Position numbers and translations under genes: made by a program
The notes under the pieces: generated by a model
The model's database searches: none
What the model saw: only the letters and a program-made list of their open reading frames with translations
Told to the model about the DNA's origin: nothing
NCBI RefSeq assembly: GCF_947507565.1
Contig: NC_089182.1
Span: 2,356,001 to 2,420,000, forward strand
Direction: 5' to 3'
DNA length: 64,000 nucleotides
Source: Oscarella lobularis
Taxonomy: Eukaryota > Porifera > Homoscleromorpha > Homosclerophorida > Oscarellidae
Shown here: positions 43,872-58,034 of the stretch, piece after piece
Layout: each line of letters begins with the position of its first letter
How positions within the stretch are numbered: the first letter of the stretch is position 1

Positions 43872-45329
43872 ATGTTAGATCTATCATCATCATCGTCAAT
43901 GCCGCGCTCCGCCGCCGCTGCGGTGAAGACGTACAGCCCATTCGTCGGCTTCTGCTTCATCATCAACTACATCGTCGGAACGGGTTTCCTCGGCATACCG
44001 TACGTATTCTGGAACACGGGCGTCATCGCCGGCGTCGCGACGCTCGTCGTCATATCGATGGCGATCGCCATACCGGCGATATGGACGCTCGAGGTGATGG
44101 CACGCGCCCAGGCGATCGACGACGTCGACTCGTCGCGCGTGCAAGCGGACAGCGAAATGAAAGCCGTCTTTCGCATCGAAACCGATCGTCATTTCGAAGT
44201 GTCCGAACTGTGTCGAATCTTTCTCGGTCGCGTAGGCGGGGCCGTTTATCTGGTCCTCATTCTCATTTATTTGTTCATTGGCCAATGGCTCACCGGTCCC
44301 GTGGCGGGAACGGCGTGGTCGAGCAATTTGCCGCTCAATTTCGGAACTTTTCGCCAATGCTCTCAGGCCGATTTCAACGGCGTTCTTCATCCGTCGGACG
44401 GCTGCTGGAATAGCTATGCCCTCTGCATTCTCTTCTTTGCCATTATCGTCGTTCCGCTCTCCTGTCTCGACTTGAAAGAGCAGGAAATCGTTCAAGTGAC
44501 TCTCTCCATCACCCGTTTCGTCGTCATCACTTCGATTATCATTTATTCGATTGTCGCCGAAGTGAAAGGGTATAAAGGACATGAAAGCGTCGATCCGCCA
44601 CCCAATTCGACGGTGAAGGAACACGTGCTCGGTTTCAAAATGAACGGCTTTCTCGCCACGCTGCCCGTCGTCATCTACGCGCAAATGCTCCACGTCGCGA
44701 TACCGTCGCTCGTTCAGCCGATCAACGACAAGCGTCATCTCGGTCGTCTCTTCTGGTTGATATTTGCGACGACGTCCGTCATCTACGGCGTGCTCGGCGT
44801 CACCGCCGCCGTCTATCTCAAATACAGCGTCAACGAGCAGTGCACGCTCAACTGGGCCGACACGACGTCTTCCGGTCACAGCATGCTCCTTCGCGTCTAT
44901 TCGTACTTCGTCGTCATTTTTCCCAGTCTTGACGTCCTGTCTGCCTATCCGCTCGGCGCGATCATCATGGCAAACATGGTCGAGTATCTGTTCACTGGCA
45001 ATCCGCGCGTTCAATCCGGCCGCTTTTTTGTGACCGTGAATCGATTCGTCTGGGCGACGTTGCCGCTCATTTGCTCCGTCTATCTCTCTGATCTGGTTGA
45101 ACTCGATAAGTTTGCCGGGTTGCCCGCTTTCTGTGCCGCTTTCATATTTCCCGCTTTTCTTCAATGGAGGTCGGTCAAAATGTGTCAGAATCGATTTGGG
45201 ACGTCCATCACGCCATACACGTCGCGATGGGTTAGCGGATTTGGCGTTGTTGGGGTCGTTTTTGCATTTGGCGTCGTTATTACTATTGCCACTTTTGTCA
45301 GTTTCTTTTTACCGCACAGCCTGGCTTGA
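43872..45329 (+). CDS. Amino-acid transporter, AAAP family, paralog 2
   Basis: A single-exon paralog of the preceding gene, about 485 residues. The likely start is ATG 43872 (MLDLSSSSSMPRSAAAA); a short coding-like exon MASAYEM at about 43731 could be an alternative first exon but does not splice in phase. The signature FCFIINYIVGTGFLGIPYVF is followed by about ten more spans (GAVYLVLILIYLFIGQWLTG, YALCILFFAIIVVPLSCLDL and others). The C-terminus ends VSFFLPHSLA. It lacks the acidic loop of paralog 1. Codon use is GC-rich, like FEM1 and other long exons here. Confidence 0.88.
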   Translation: MLDLSSSSSMPRSAAAAVKTYSPFVGFCFIINYIVGTGFLGIPYVFWNTGVIAGVATLVVISMAIAIPAIWTLEVMARAQAIDDVDSSRVQADSEMKAVFRIETDRHFEVSELCRIFLGRVGGAVYLVLILIYLFIGQWLTGPVAGTAWSSNLPLNFGTFRQCSQADFNGVLHPSDGCWNSYALCILFFAIIVVPLSCLDLKEQEIVQVTLSITRFVVITSIIIYSIVAEVKGYKGHESVDPPPNSTVKEHVLGFKMNGFLATLPVVIYAQMLHVAIPSLVQPINDKRHLGRLFWLIFATTSVIYGVLGVTAAVYLKYSVNEQCTLNWADTTSSGHSMLLRVYSYFVVIFPSLDVLSAYPLGAIIMANMVEYLFTGNPRVQSGRFFVTVNRFVWATLPLICSVYLSDLVELDKFAGLPAFCAAFIFPAFLQWRSVKMCQNRFGTSITPYTSRWVSGFGVVGVVFAFGVVITIATFVSFFLPHSLA

Positions 45330-46810
45330 GGGGGACGTCCTCAGCTAGGAAAATTTCTGCTTACTTTGCATGGTCTGTGAACGGCTCCTTCCGATATTTT
45401 TTCAAATGCTCGTCGCTGAGATGTGCCGGCTCTTGTAACCGTTGCATCGTTCAATATTATCCGCGCGCAGGGATCCAGAAAATCATCCAATAGAGTGCAG
45501 ACTGTACGAGAATCAAATCTAGGCGAATACGCGAAGGCCACGTACATGATCACGTTGCGCATACATGCATTTGATTTTATTTCGTACATGCACTCGTGCA
45601 GACACCTAATCTAACGTGTCCACTGTATTTTTCGATCCTTCCTCGTTCGTTCTTCCGGGCCTTCTGTACGTCTTCGTCGATCGTTTTTCTTCGGCTCTCT
45701 TCGTCTTCGTCCATCGTTCGTTCTTCTATCTTCGTTTTACTTCAGCGCGCGACCTAGAAATCAAATTCCCATTAGTCACTGTCAAATTATCGTTCTACGT
45801 ACCTTTTGTGAATGCGTCCGTATTAGCGTTACCCGAGCTACACCACGGGGAGGTTCGGACGCTTCGTAGCTCAAGGCAGCCACCGCAAAGCGATGACCAC
45901 CCGTTCCAAAAAGTTTCGGGCGAGTGTTGACCTCATAGGCCCCCTCAATCAGTATCCGCCTGGATGAGTAGTCGGCCCCTAATACCGAGTCCCCCGGCGC
46001 GACGATACCTGACCACATTGGTAAGCACGAAGCTAAGAACCAGGGCTTCTGAGGTGGAGAGCGGCTGACTACCGTTTGTAGGAGTCGACAGGAAAGGACG
46101 TGCAATGCCCAGATCGAATTCTCCTGAGCCAGATCATCCGCAATCTAATCGTGCCAATTGGTGAGAGAAGTGCCGGCAACCAGACCACTTGCGAACACCC
46201 CCTCCGAGCCGTACCCACTCTGCCTAACGCAGGTCGTGCTCGTTTGGCGACAATAAGACATATAGGCGATCTTTATGCTCAGTGCGTGAACCGAGGCCGA
46301 AGCCCCCCATCGCCCTGCTTAGAGGCTCCGGCACGGGATTAATCCGTGGGCCACGCTGATCCGACGATCCAGACTGTCCTTTTGCCAATCTCCCGAGCCA
46401 GTCCGTCAAGGATGAGACGCAGATTGCTCCACGCCGCACCCACCCTAGGCCGCAACTGAAGGAGAATCGGTGTGCACTTCCCTTTGAGCCGTGTAGCTCC
46501 ACCCAGCGCGCTCATTGGTTCGTTGCGGTCACGTGGGTCTCATCTAGCGCTCTGGTTGGCTCCTTTGATTAGGTGCGAATTTTCAATACCGTTAGACTAC
46601 GGATTACATCATGATCGTAGTCAGCATTTCTATTTTTGGCAGGAAATGATGCAAGATTTCACGCTTCAAGCTCAAGATGGCGTACGATGCCTCGTGGTCG
46701 TCTTTCTTCTTCTTCACAGTTTCGTCTTACGTTTCATCGTCGATCGGCTTTTTCGCGGGCCCGCCCTTACAATCACATCGCACGCGCGCTAACAGCACCT
46801 CGTCTTCGCC
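45330..46810. other. Gene-poor stretch without recognisable coding exons
   Basis: Nearly 1.5 kb, unusually long for this window. No signal peptide, domain or splice-consistent exon was found on either strand. The part from 45830 to 46510 is GC-rich with many short self-complementary segments, which could fit a structured noncoding RNA. A segment at about 46026-46080 (GAAGCTAAG..CAGGG, then GGTGGAGAGCGG, then ACTACCG) loosely resembles the internal control region of 5S rRNA, but the rest does not match 5S. No tRNA was found. Confidence 0.4.
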
Positions 46811-47214
46811 ATGCCGTCGGATCCGCGAAAACAGGATCGTATTGTTCGATACAAGCCGAGCAAGGACCGTTCCGCTCTCGATGATCCTATGCCAGAGTAC
46901 ATGAACCTTCTGGCGATGGTTTTCAGCGTCTGCGGCCTGTTATTGAAGGCAAGTCCCATCGCAAGCTCTACCAGCACTAAAAACGTCGTCGCACAGATGA
47001 AATGGGCAGCTTGGGCAGCCGTCTATTGTTCGTTCATCAGCTTCGCCAACTCGAGAAACACGGACGACGGCAAACAGCTCTTCAGCAGTTTTATGTACGC
47101 GCGTATTGAAGAGAAGCGATTTATCTGGAACCCTTTCTCCCTGGCAGGCTTTCGGCATCGGCAGTCATCATGTCCTACTTGCAAAATCCAGGTCCTATGG
47201 ACCTTCCCTGGTAG
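46811..47214 (+). CDS. WDR83OS: WDR83OS / Asterix, PAT complex subunit
   Basis: Small ER membrane protein that with CCDC47 helps fold multi-span proteins at the translocon. Exons 46811-46948, 46997-47094 and 47148-47214. The protein reads [79 protein letters not shown] and [20 protein letters not shown] plus W. It matches the family over its whole length (about 100 residues). The first intron begins GCAAGT directly after LLLK, with MKWAAW following after CACAG, so it is a GC-AG intron fixed by homology. Confidence 0.95.
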
Positions 47215-47343
47215 GCCATAACACTCTACAGGGTACAATCCACGGTCGAATAGACCGTTTGGCTAATAAAGTGTCTGAAAAATGCCCATAATAAACAAAA
47301 GCTCGTACTAACTAATAGCGTGTTCAAGCAAATTATTAGCGTT

Positions 47344-49044
47344 TCATATCGGCTGGGAGCCGATGGGCGGCAGCGACGTCTTGCTCGCCATGCGACCGGT
47401 AGCCTTTCGCGCTTCAGGCCATATGTCCGGATTTGACGCACGACCCCTATGCGCTTGGGGAACCGTTCCCGGCTTCTCTTCGCTTCGTTCAGCGACTTCG
47501 GCCTCGAATTCCCGAAGGGGTACCTCCTCGAGGGGACTCGACGTGCGCATCGGATGAACGTCGACCATCGGAGGAGGATTTGAAGTGCCGGCCAAGGCTG
47601 CGACGGCAACGGCTTTATCCGACGGCGGCGGCATTGCCCACGCCTCTTGCTGTTTCTCTTGAACGGCGACGGGCGTTTTGGGGTCGGGACGTTCGACGTC
47701 TCTGCCCTCCGAAACGTTGAGCGGCTGAACGCGCGTCACAGTAAAACTGCCCGTGTGTCTTCTAGCAGAGAAAAGAAATTTGAAGGTAAAAGAGGAGATA
47801 CATAAAAAATGAGATGTGTACTTGTAGAGGTAGACTGCTACAATTATCAGGACAAGCAAGACGAGTCCTCCGGCAACGCCGCCAGCAACTGCAGCCGCCG
47901 GAAAAGAGCCTTCGTCGTTTAGTTCCCCCTCCGTCACCGGTGTCTGTGTCGGTTTGGCAGTGATTGAGATTTGCGCGGCACCGGTGGCCGTTAGAATCTC
48001 TTCTTTGCCTTCGTCGAGGAGCTCCAAGAGTACGTCTCCACGTATGGCGTCACCTGTTGCTAGGAGAACGCTGACGTCGAAGGTCACGTCGCCATCGTTC
48101 CCTACGTCGACGGAGAGTTGAACGGTGACGTCAAACGAGCTTCTAAAGCGCAAGATTCCAAACTCTGGAGAGAGAGAAAAAAATCGAGTTTAGCCTTACG
48201 GTGGCGGCGATTCTAGCCCGCATTGACTCGGATTGGCCCGACAGTAGTCTCTAGCCGTTCTGGCAATCGCGGCTTTGACGCTGCTTTGCCAATCAGGCGT
48301 GGTTACATCGGTCAGAACAATGCGAGCGATGTTTTCGTTGGCTACGGGCACGAATGGGGTTATCGTCGACGGGACTCGCGTCGGCGTCGGTCGAATCGTT
48401 ACGGGTACGACGCTCGTCGAAAGCGGCGGTCCCGCGGACGACGTCGGCATCTGAGGTCGTCCTGGCGTCGCGGTCACGGTCGTCGGCGTCGTCAAATAGA
48501 CGCCCGTTGTCGTTCGGAAAATTGTAGTGGACGTTGGATACGGAATTGGTGAGGGTGTTCCCGTTCCCGCGGCATTGAAAGGGGTGCTGACTATTGGGGG
48601 AATTGTTGACGAGGCGACGACGACGACTTGGGGAGCGACCGTTCGCTGCGCGTTGACGAGTAGACTCGACAGTTGAGCGCACGACGTGAAATCATCGTTA
48701 TCATCTTTATTGCCGGATCCAGAGGCCGACCCCGATCCCGATCCCGATTCCGAGCCGGAGCCGGAGCCGTCTCGTAGGAAAGGAAAGTCGGATATATTGT
48801 AGCCGCATTGTTCGAAGGTAACGCCTGCGAAGAAAGAAATGAAAACCCGCGGTGGTGAAGAGGCTACACGGTCATTTAGTTGGGAGTCGATACAGTAAGA
48901 GTCTCGCGCTTTTTCTCACAACAAGTCTCTCTCTCTCAACAGACAGTCAAAAAAAGGTGCTAACTAGTTCTCCATGCTTTATGGTGTACCTTCAGCTAGA
49001 GCGGCAACGGAAATGAGAAGCAGAAACCTTTCATGAAGCAGCAT
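47344..49044 (-). CDS. Mucin-like type I membrane protein, unrecognised family
   Basis: The signal peptide MLLHERFLLLISVAALAEG is at 49044, with a donor after 48990. The next exon gives VTFEQCGYNISDFPFLRDGS, a Gly/Ser repeat, and a long Thr/Pro/Ser-rich stretch (PTTVTATPGRPQMPTSSAGP) expected to be O-glycosylated, then NIARIVLTDVTTPDWQSSVK. A further extracellular segment has SSFDVTVQLSVDVGNDGDVT. One membrane span (AAAVAGGVAGGLVLLVLIIV) lies near 47855. The cytoplasmic tail (RHTGSFTVTRVQPLNV...) is Pro-rich and ends SLPPIGSQPI at 47344. The junction near 48165-48200 does not splice in phase with the strongest donor, so that exon border is uncertain. SEA-like or UPF0606-like; function unknown. 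Confidence 0.6.
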
Positions 49045-49300
49045 AACGGTTTGTTTGTGCGCGCTTTTCGACCGCTTCCCAGCTCCTTGTCTCTGGACAG
49101 TGCACAGCGGTACCAGGCGTGCAAAACAAAACCACGACGGCACGAAAAAGGAAAATGACGCACACGCCCCACTCGCTATCGAATCGTGGCAACTGCTAAC
49201 AAACTTGACCGTTATACGCGTGGGCCGAAAGGCTATTGGCCAGTCGAAGGGTAATGACATTACAGAGACACGTGCAAACTGAGAAACGCCCTATTCTATA

Positions 49301-50286
49301 TTAGGCAATAGTTGCTTGTCCAATTAAATTTGGCTCGCCAGTATCAGCTGATTCGACTCGAAAGGAAACCACGTTGGAATCTGCTTCCGTGAATTGGAGC
49401 ACAATTCGTCCAGGCATAAAAAGCGGTCGCTTGAAGTTGATTTTCGTCTCCGTCACCGTGACTCCCCTAGCCTCAAACATTTCTGCAAAAACGCGCGAAA
49501 CCGTCCACATGCCGTGCGCAATTGGCTTGGGATAGCCGAGCAATCTCGCAGTGAACGGATACAAATGATGGGGATTGATGTCGCCAGACACTTTTGCATA
49601 CTCGACGCCGCAATTCGCCTGAACATCAATACGTCTATGTTCCACAGTAGTCGATTCTCGTCGATTAGTGACAGCAGTCGGCCTCTTCTCCTGTCTTCTC
49701 ACCGTCGCTTTATTTCGAGATAAAAACGTTCCCAAGCTATCCCACACAAGAGCTTCCTTTTCGTTTTTCACTTCCATATTGATGTCAATTTCAATGCCCT
49801 TATCTACTGTCCGATATTCGACGAGTTTCGCTGTCAAATTGTACGTTTTTGACGTGTCCTCAGGGGAAATTAGAAGGTGTTGTTTCATTGTTTGACGAAT
49901 ATGTATCACGCCCAGCGGACTGAGCGCAAAATCGCGATGAGTCAAAATGTCGATCACGAGACCGCTAAAGTACGTTTCCGGATAGCAAATTGGAAATTTT
50001 GACGTCGACTTGTATCCGCACACTTCGGCATATTTTCGGTAATTTTTCAAATCTAGCCTAGAGATGCAAATAAGGCCTAAGCACGATGTACTTTGCTAAC
50101 TTACTTAACCGCCTTTTTGCAGAGAGTGATGTTTGGCAAATGGGCGCCACTGTGCGAGAGGGATCCCTGCGCACGAGTAAGAGAATAATAAATGATTCTG
50201 TAGCCTCTGATTAAGAAGTCGCTCCACATATGCCAAGCGAGCCAAAACGACAACGCGACGAAGCAGAGTAGAGCTTTAAGAAGCAT
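49301..50286 (-). CDS. Membrane-anchored MaoC-like hotdog hydratase, copy A
   Basis: Two exons. Exon 1 (50286 to about 50105) encodes an N-terminal membrane anchor MLLKALLCFVALSFWLAWHM and a linker to KKAV; exon 2 (from about 50062) begins LDLKNYRKYAEVCGYKSTSK. A first hotdog-like half (YFSGLVIDILTHRDFALSPL, WDSLGTFLSRNKAT) is followed by a MaoC-type half with GVEYAKVSGDINPHHLYPFT and ARLLGYPKPIAHGMW, in which the Asp and His of the enoyl-CoA hydratase motif are present. It ends GEPNLIGQATIA. Expected chemistry is hydration or dehydration of acyl thioesters; substrate unknown. A tandem copy lies 40 bases upstream on the same strand. Confidence 0.82.
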
Positions 50287-50325
50287 GATAGCGCACGTTA
50301 GGTAAACAATTGAAAATTGCACATG

Positions 50326-51313
50326 CTAAGAAAATTTGGCCTGAGCAATTAGATTTGGTTCACCGGTAATCGCTGACTCGACACGAAATGAATAGACAAG
50401 CGAGTCCGTTTCACCAAAACGCAAAGCCACTTGACTTGGAATGAAAAGAGGTCGTTTGAATTCGACGTATAATTCTCTCACAAAACGTGTTGGTTCAAGG
50501 TTTTTGGTCACAGCAATTTCCACAAGACTACGCGTCGCAGTCCACAGTCCGTGCGCCATGGGCTTTGGATAGCCAAGGAGTCTCGCAGTGAATGGATACA
50601 AGTGGTAGGGATTATAATCTCCAGAAATCTTTGCATATTCTATTCCGCAATTTCCTGCTACGTCGAAACGAATTTCGTCTGCGTAAATGGAATCAGCCGT
50701 CAAAGGTTGTTGGTTTCTCGGCTGATGCTGCCGTTTCTGTGTTGCCTTGTTTCGTGAGATGAATGTGCCGAGGCTTTCCCATACGGTAACGTGTCGCTCG
50801 TTCGACATTTCGAATTTTATATCAAATTCGATGCCTTTCTGCGTTTGACGATATTCTGTCAGTCTTGCCGTCAGATCGAATTTCTCCTCTGTGGACAATG
50901 AAATTCTCTCGTGTTGGACGATCGTTTGACGAAGGCGAACGACGCCGAAGGGGCTCAGTCCAAAATCAGCGTGAGTCAATATGTCGATTATGAGACCAAT
51001 GAAATACATTTCTGGAAAGCATATGGATACGTCGGCTGTCGATGGGCGGCACTTGCACAAGTCGAGATATTTCTTGTAGGTTGTGGGGTCAAGCCTACAG
51101 GAGACAGATTTTTGATTGGACGACTGTTCGTCACGTGGCTCACTTGACGGCTTCGTTTCGTGCAATAATACGGGGAACGCGTTCTATGCTTCCCGCCAAG
51201 CGACCCTGCTCGCGAGTAAGCGAGCGATAAATGAACATAACTATCCGAAACACCGGAAGGCGCCACAGAACGTAGCAAAACACAACACAGGCCACCAGAA
51301 ACTCCAGCAGCAT
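50326..51313 (-). CDS. Membrane-anchored MaoC-like hotdog hydratase, copy B
   Basis: Head-to-tail paralog of copy A with the same two-exon plan and phase. Exon 1 (51313 to about 51146) encodes MLLEFLVACVVFCYVLWRLP (membrane anchor) to NEAV; exon 2 (from about 51097) begins LDPTTYKKYLDLCKCRPSTA. The motifs YFIGLIIDILTHADFGLSPF, WESLGTFISRNKAT, GIEYAKISGDYNPYHLYPFT and ARLLGYPKPMAHGLW match copy A, with Asp and His conserved. It ends GEPNLIAQAKFS at 50326. Divergent from CARM1, with 62 bases between start codons. Confidence 0.82.
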
Positions 51314-51375
51314 GTTTCGTGAAGAATAGGGAACGCACGCGCCTCGTGACGTCATTCTACTGATTTTGAGCTGCA
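51314..51375. promoter_or_regulatory. Bidirectional promoter interval MaoC-like copy B / CARM1 with CRE site
   Basis: 62 bases between divergent start codons containing a perfect TGACGTCA at 51347-51354. Being a palindrome, the site could serve both directions. Confidence 0.6.
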
Positions 51376-54109
<2,734 letters not shown>

Positions 54110-54402
54110 CACGGCTCGCTTATTTAAAAAAAAGACGTTCACTGCACTTGCGCGCTCTAGCCCCCCCCAATGAAATGAAATGAGTTTTGAATAAAATGGG
54201 TACGCCCACTACTGTATGCGAAGGACAAAGAAAACCACGTGAGAATCTAATCGCTCTAAAACAGAAAAAAAAAAAAGAAACCAACCATTTTGCTATAATA
54301 ATCTATACTAAGTAAGGAACACAAAAGCCTTGTAACAGTCACACTTGAAATCATTGGGGACGGGAGGGTGCGGGGGGGAGGGAGGGATAACAATTGTTTT
54401 TT

Positions 54403-57400
54403 TCAGGCTGCCTTCTTCTTGTACATGGGGTTATTGTATTTCTTATTGGGCGGCTCGTAGAGGGGGCTCGTTGTTTGATTCCACGCCGCGTTTGCCATCT
54501 CCCTTTGAAACTCCTTGTACTCTTGATAGTCGCGTAGTTTAGCCAATAGCCACCAGAGAAGGAGAAGGAGAAGGCCGATTCCGACAATACCCGCAATAAT
54601 GCCTATTACTATTGGTATAATCGGAACGGAGCCGACGTCTTTGGGGCAATCTATATAGAAACAGAAATGATTGACGGACGAATAATATTCTAAACGCGAG
54701 ACGACGAACTTCGGTCTTCCTTCTGTATCAGGTGGACGTTGACCAATTCGTTGTCATCTGTGACGGCAATGAAAAAGGCGTGCGAGCACGTCTCGTCGTC
54801 CACTATGGCACAATCCACGGTCGTGTCGTACGTCACGCCGTCTGTTGTCAAGGAAACAATGTCACGTAACGTAAAAATGGATTTGATTGCGCGTGCTTTA
54901 CCTTCTTCGATTTTGTAGTCTTCCACGGAGTCGGGCGAGGGAATTAGTTTGATGTTGTAGGGACACGTCACGTTGCTGTTGCATTCTTCTTCGCTGTAGT
55001 TTCGTCCGCCTACGGCGCCAGGTATCTTGCATCGAACGCAATCGCTTATATTGCCGCGCGAGCAGAGAAAGGGGCAAATCTATAGAAAAAAGTGAGACGA
55101 TCTGGGGCTTTTTTGGGGAGGGGGGGACAATATTACTTTCTGGTTGCAGTCTTCGCATCGTCCACCGTCGTCCCATGCAAGAGGACACACGCACGTGCCG
55201 CACTCGCACGTACCGCGTCCGGCACAGAGCTGGCCGTCAGCTGATTCACAATCTGCCGTGTCTGTGCTGCAGTCGCACGCCCGATCTTCGGCAATGTTTT
55301 TCCATCCCGGCTGGCATGCGCACTCACAAGTGCAGTTGTTTTGATAACACTGACACGATCCTTTTCCAGCACCTGACAATCAAAGGTACCGTTTAATTAA
55401 TTAATTAATTAATTAATTAAATATCTAAGAAGGAGGTGACAAAAAATCTTTCTCATATGATAGTACACGGAGTAAGAATTCCCTACGTACGTTTGGTTTG
55501 ACCCTCTTACCTCCGCATTGCTGTTGGTTGATGCCATAGTCACAAGGCCTTGTAGGACACTGACAGTAATCTCCAAACCAAAGGTCGCGCCCCTTTGAAA
55601 AGGAATACTAACTAAAAGCCTCGCGTCCATTTCTAACTAGTACATACTTTCTCATCCTTGTTGCACACACATTTGTTGCACTCGCACTTGCCGTGACCTG
55701 AACACGGAAGGGAGCCCTGGTTCTCACTTGCAACGAGCAAAGAAAGCGTATTCATCACCAAGAAAGACACCAAGTAATGTCCTAGTCACCTGCAACTATC
55801 GGTACTTTCACTACACGCATCTTTACAGAGAGGAGGACGCCTGCAAAGAAACAACAAATATGCAGATAAAAGGTGAGCAACCATTCTTCTTTCTTACCAT
55901 CCAGTATAGCACTTGCATATGCCACATTCGAATGTGCCGTGCTCGCTGCATTCTGTCGCGCTTTCGATCTAAAACAGATGCGTAACGATAAAGAAAGAGT
56001 GCGAGAGCGCGGGCTCTAAATGTTACCGAATCGTCGGCACAATCGCACTTGCACAGAGGGTTAATGGTCACAGTAGTGACCCCAAATGGAATTGCTTCAA
56101 TTTTTAATCTAGCAAGCGCGTATGCTGTCCTTTTTGCACTGCACGGGCCAATAGGTTTGCTTACTCGAAGGGCGCGTCGACGCATTCCTTCAACGTTACT
56201 TCGACTTTAAATTCGGCCTGAACGCAAGAGAAGTTTTGACTGTAATGCAACAAAAAAAAAAACCCTGATAACCTACACTGCTCCCCTCGCTGAAATTAGC
56301 ACACGTCGCTTCTTTCGTAGGCCTAAGAAACAAATTCAAGAGACGGCAATTCTAATAACCTGGACGACTTACGCTGGACAGGACTCAATGAATACTTTAG
56401 TATCAACGGAAGGATTGTCTATGGCAAGGGTCACCCGGGAAGCGACTGCCTAAAAAGCGCGCACTGCGCTCGCTAACCAAAAAAACGCTCCCTTATTCTC
56501 CGAACCTCAAAACCAGTTACAATGAGAGAAACGACGTTGCTTCCGTTGGGTTGGAGACGTCCCACAAACGAGCTGACCGGTACCAATTCGTCTCTAAACG
56601 CTTCGTAGAGCTTAATAAACGGTGCCGTCACGGCGAAAATCAGCGATATCGAGGAATCTCGTAAGGCAGCTCGAATTTGGTTAAGCGACGGATAGTCCTG
56701 TTCGAGGGCCTTCGTGTACATTCCGCCGGGCCCGTCACTGTCCATGTAACACCCTCCGTCGTTCGGTTTATAGATGCCGGCAAGCTAGAAACGTCAGAAT
56801 GTTCAGTAAACGCTTATGTGAAAAGTGTCTGGTTCTCTCTACCCGTCCGTCTCCGGCGGCGTGAAATTGATTGTCCGTGGCGATGACGAGAAATTTCATG
56901 GCATTGTCTCGCCAGTTGATCTGTGTCTTGCACACGGCGGCCTGCATTAGAGCGTCGGTAAGGCCTTCCGGCGAGTCGATGTTTTTCGATGTCTTTGTTT
57001 TGCTTAGCGCCGCCTAGGGAAAGTGGGCGAGAAAAAGTGTGAGTGCATTCAATTTCATCCATCAGAGAGAGAGAGAGAGAGAAAGTAAAGGGTTATTAAT
57101 TAAATTGCTTATGTAGCACTTTTTAGTGTCCAAACTCTTTTTTGCTCTCTCTCCTTACCGCAAAGTCTTCCTGTGAGCTTGTCAAAGGCCTGACGTTTTC
57201 AAACGTGAAGACTTTTTCGCATTTTTTAGGATAGCATGGGTTGTCCACAAGCAAAGGATTGCTGTATGGCCAGACTGGCTTATCGACGAAGGCGCCGAAA
57301 CCCGTTTGAAGATTTGATGTCAATTCTTTCATCCTGTTATCTAAAAGTTAAATAAAAATATGACGTAGTAATACTTCTATGTAGGTATGCCATTACGTAC

Positions 57401-58034
57401 GCAGTAGTGTCTGGATTCCTTTTAAATTTTCCAAATCATCGGCATTGGATTCGGAGAAGTCCATGAGGTAATACAAATCGATGGGATAGTTCTTTGTTCT
57501 CGTAACGTTCACCGTCAAATTCACCGGATCGCCTGGGGATACAAGGAAAAGAAATAACAATGTAATAACAAAAGTAAGCTACGCACATACCTCGCCTCAA
57601 ATGGACATCGTATTCTCTCGGTCTAACTTGATACCTTTGCTTGTCCTGAAAAACGTGAATACAGCGAACGACCTCTCCCCGTCTCCCTCCCTCCCTCACC
57701 TCGAGAGCCTCGACGCTACTTGTATTATCGACGACTTCGGAGCACGATCCGTTCTCGTACGTCGCTCGCAAATTGCAACGAATTTCGAGTTCCGACGACT
57801 TGCACCAGGCGCACAGGCTCCCGCTGACGCTTAGACAACTAGCGCAATCCGTTACGCCTTCGGCGTGACACGGATCATCGACGCCCGACGAAAGCGACGA
57901 CTGTTGGGCCCGCGACACTGCGAATCGTGAAAGGAACGCATCGATGAAAACCGCGAAGTACGCATTCCTATCGTGTGCGATCTCGTACCGTGAGCGAGCG
58001 CTAATATAACGAGAACGGCGGCGATTCGTGTCAT
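54403..58034 (-). CDS. Integrin beta subunit
   Basis: Cell-surface adhesion receptor chain pairing with an alpha subunit. The ATG at 58034 encodes the signal peptide MTRIAAVLVILALAHG. Then comes a PSI domain (CHAEGVTDCASCLSVSGSLC, AWCKSSE), and the beta-I domain with the MIDAS signature DLYYLMDFSESNADDLENLK (DxSxS plus the DD of ADMIDAS), NLQTGFGAFVDKPVWPYSNP, FLVIATDNQFHAAGDGR and MDSDGPGGMYTKALEQDYPS. Cys-rich EGF modules lie near 55080-55700 (CECGTCVCP, CTCECACQPGW). One membrane span (about 54560-54610) is followed by a tail with W-LLAKLRDYQEYKEF, AAWNQTTSPLYEPP and NNPMYKKKAA. The distal NPxY is kept as NPMY; the proximal one is SPLY. Many short exons. Confidence 0.94.
55392..55421. repeat. 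(TTAA)n microsatellite in an integrin beta intron
   Basis: About seven TTAA units between two EGF-encoding exons. Similar runs occur near 12940 and 29500. Confidence 0.8.

Noticed and set aside
43896-45164. A 422-codon open frame on the minus strand
   Set aside because: It is the antisense of amino-acid transporter paralog 2, has no hydrophobic pattern or domain, and is explained by GC-rich codon use on the true strand.
46224-46502. A 92-codon minus-strand frame in the gene-poor stretch
   Set aside because: No start context, splice sites or recognisable domain; composition fits noncoding GC-rich sequence.
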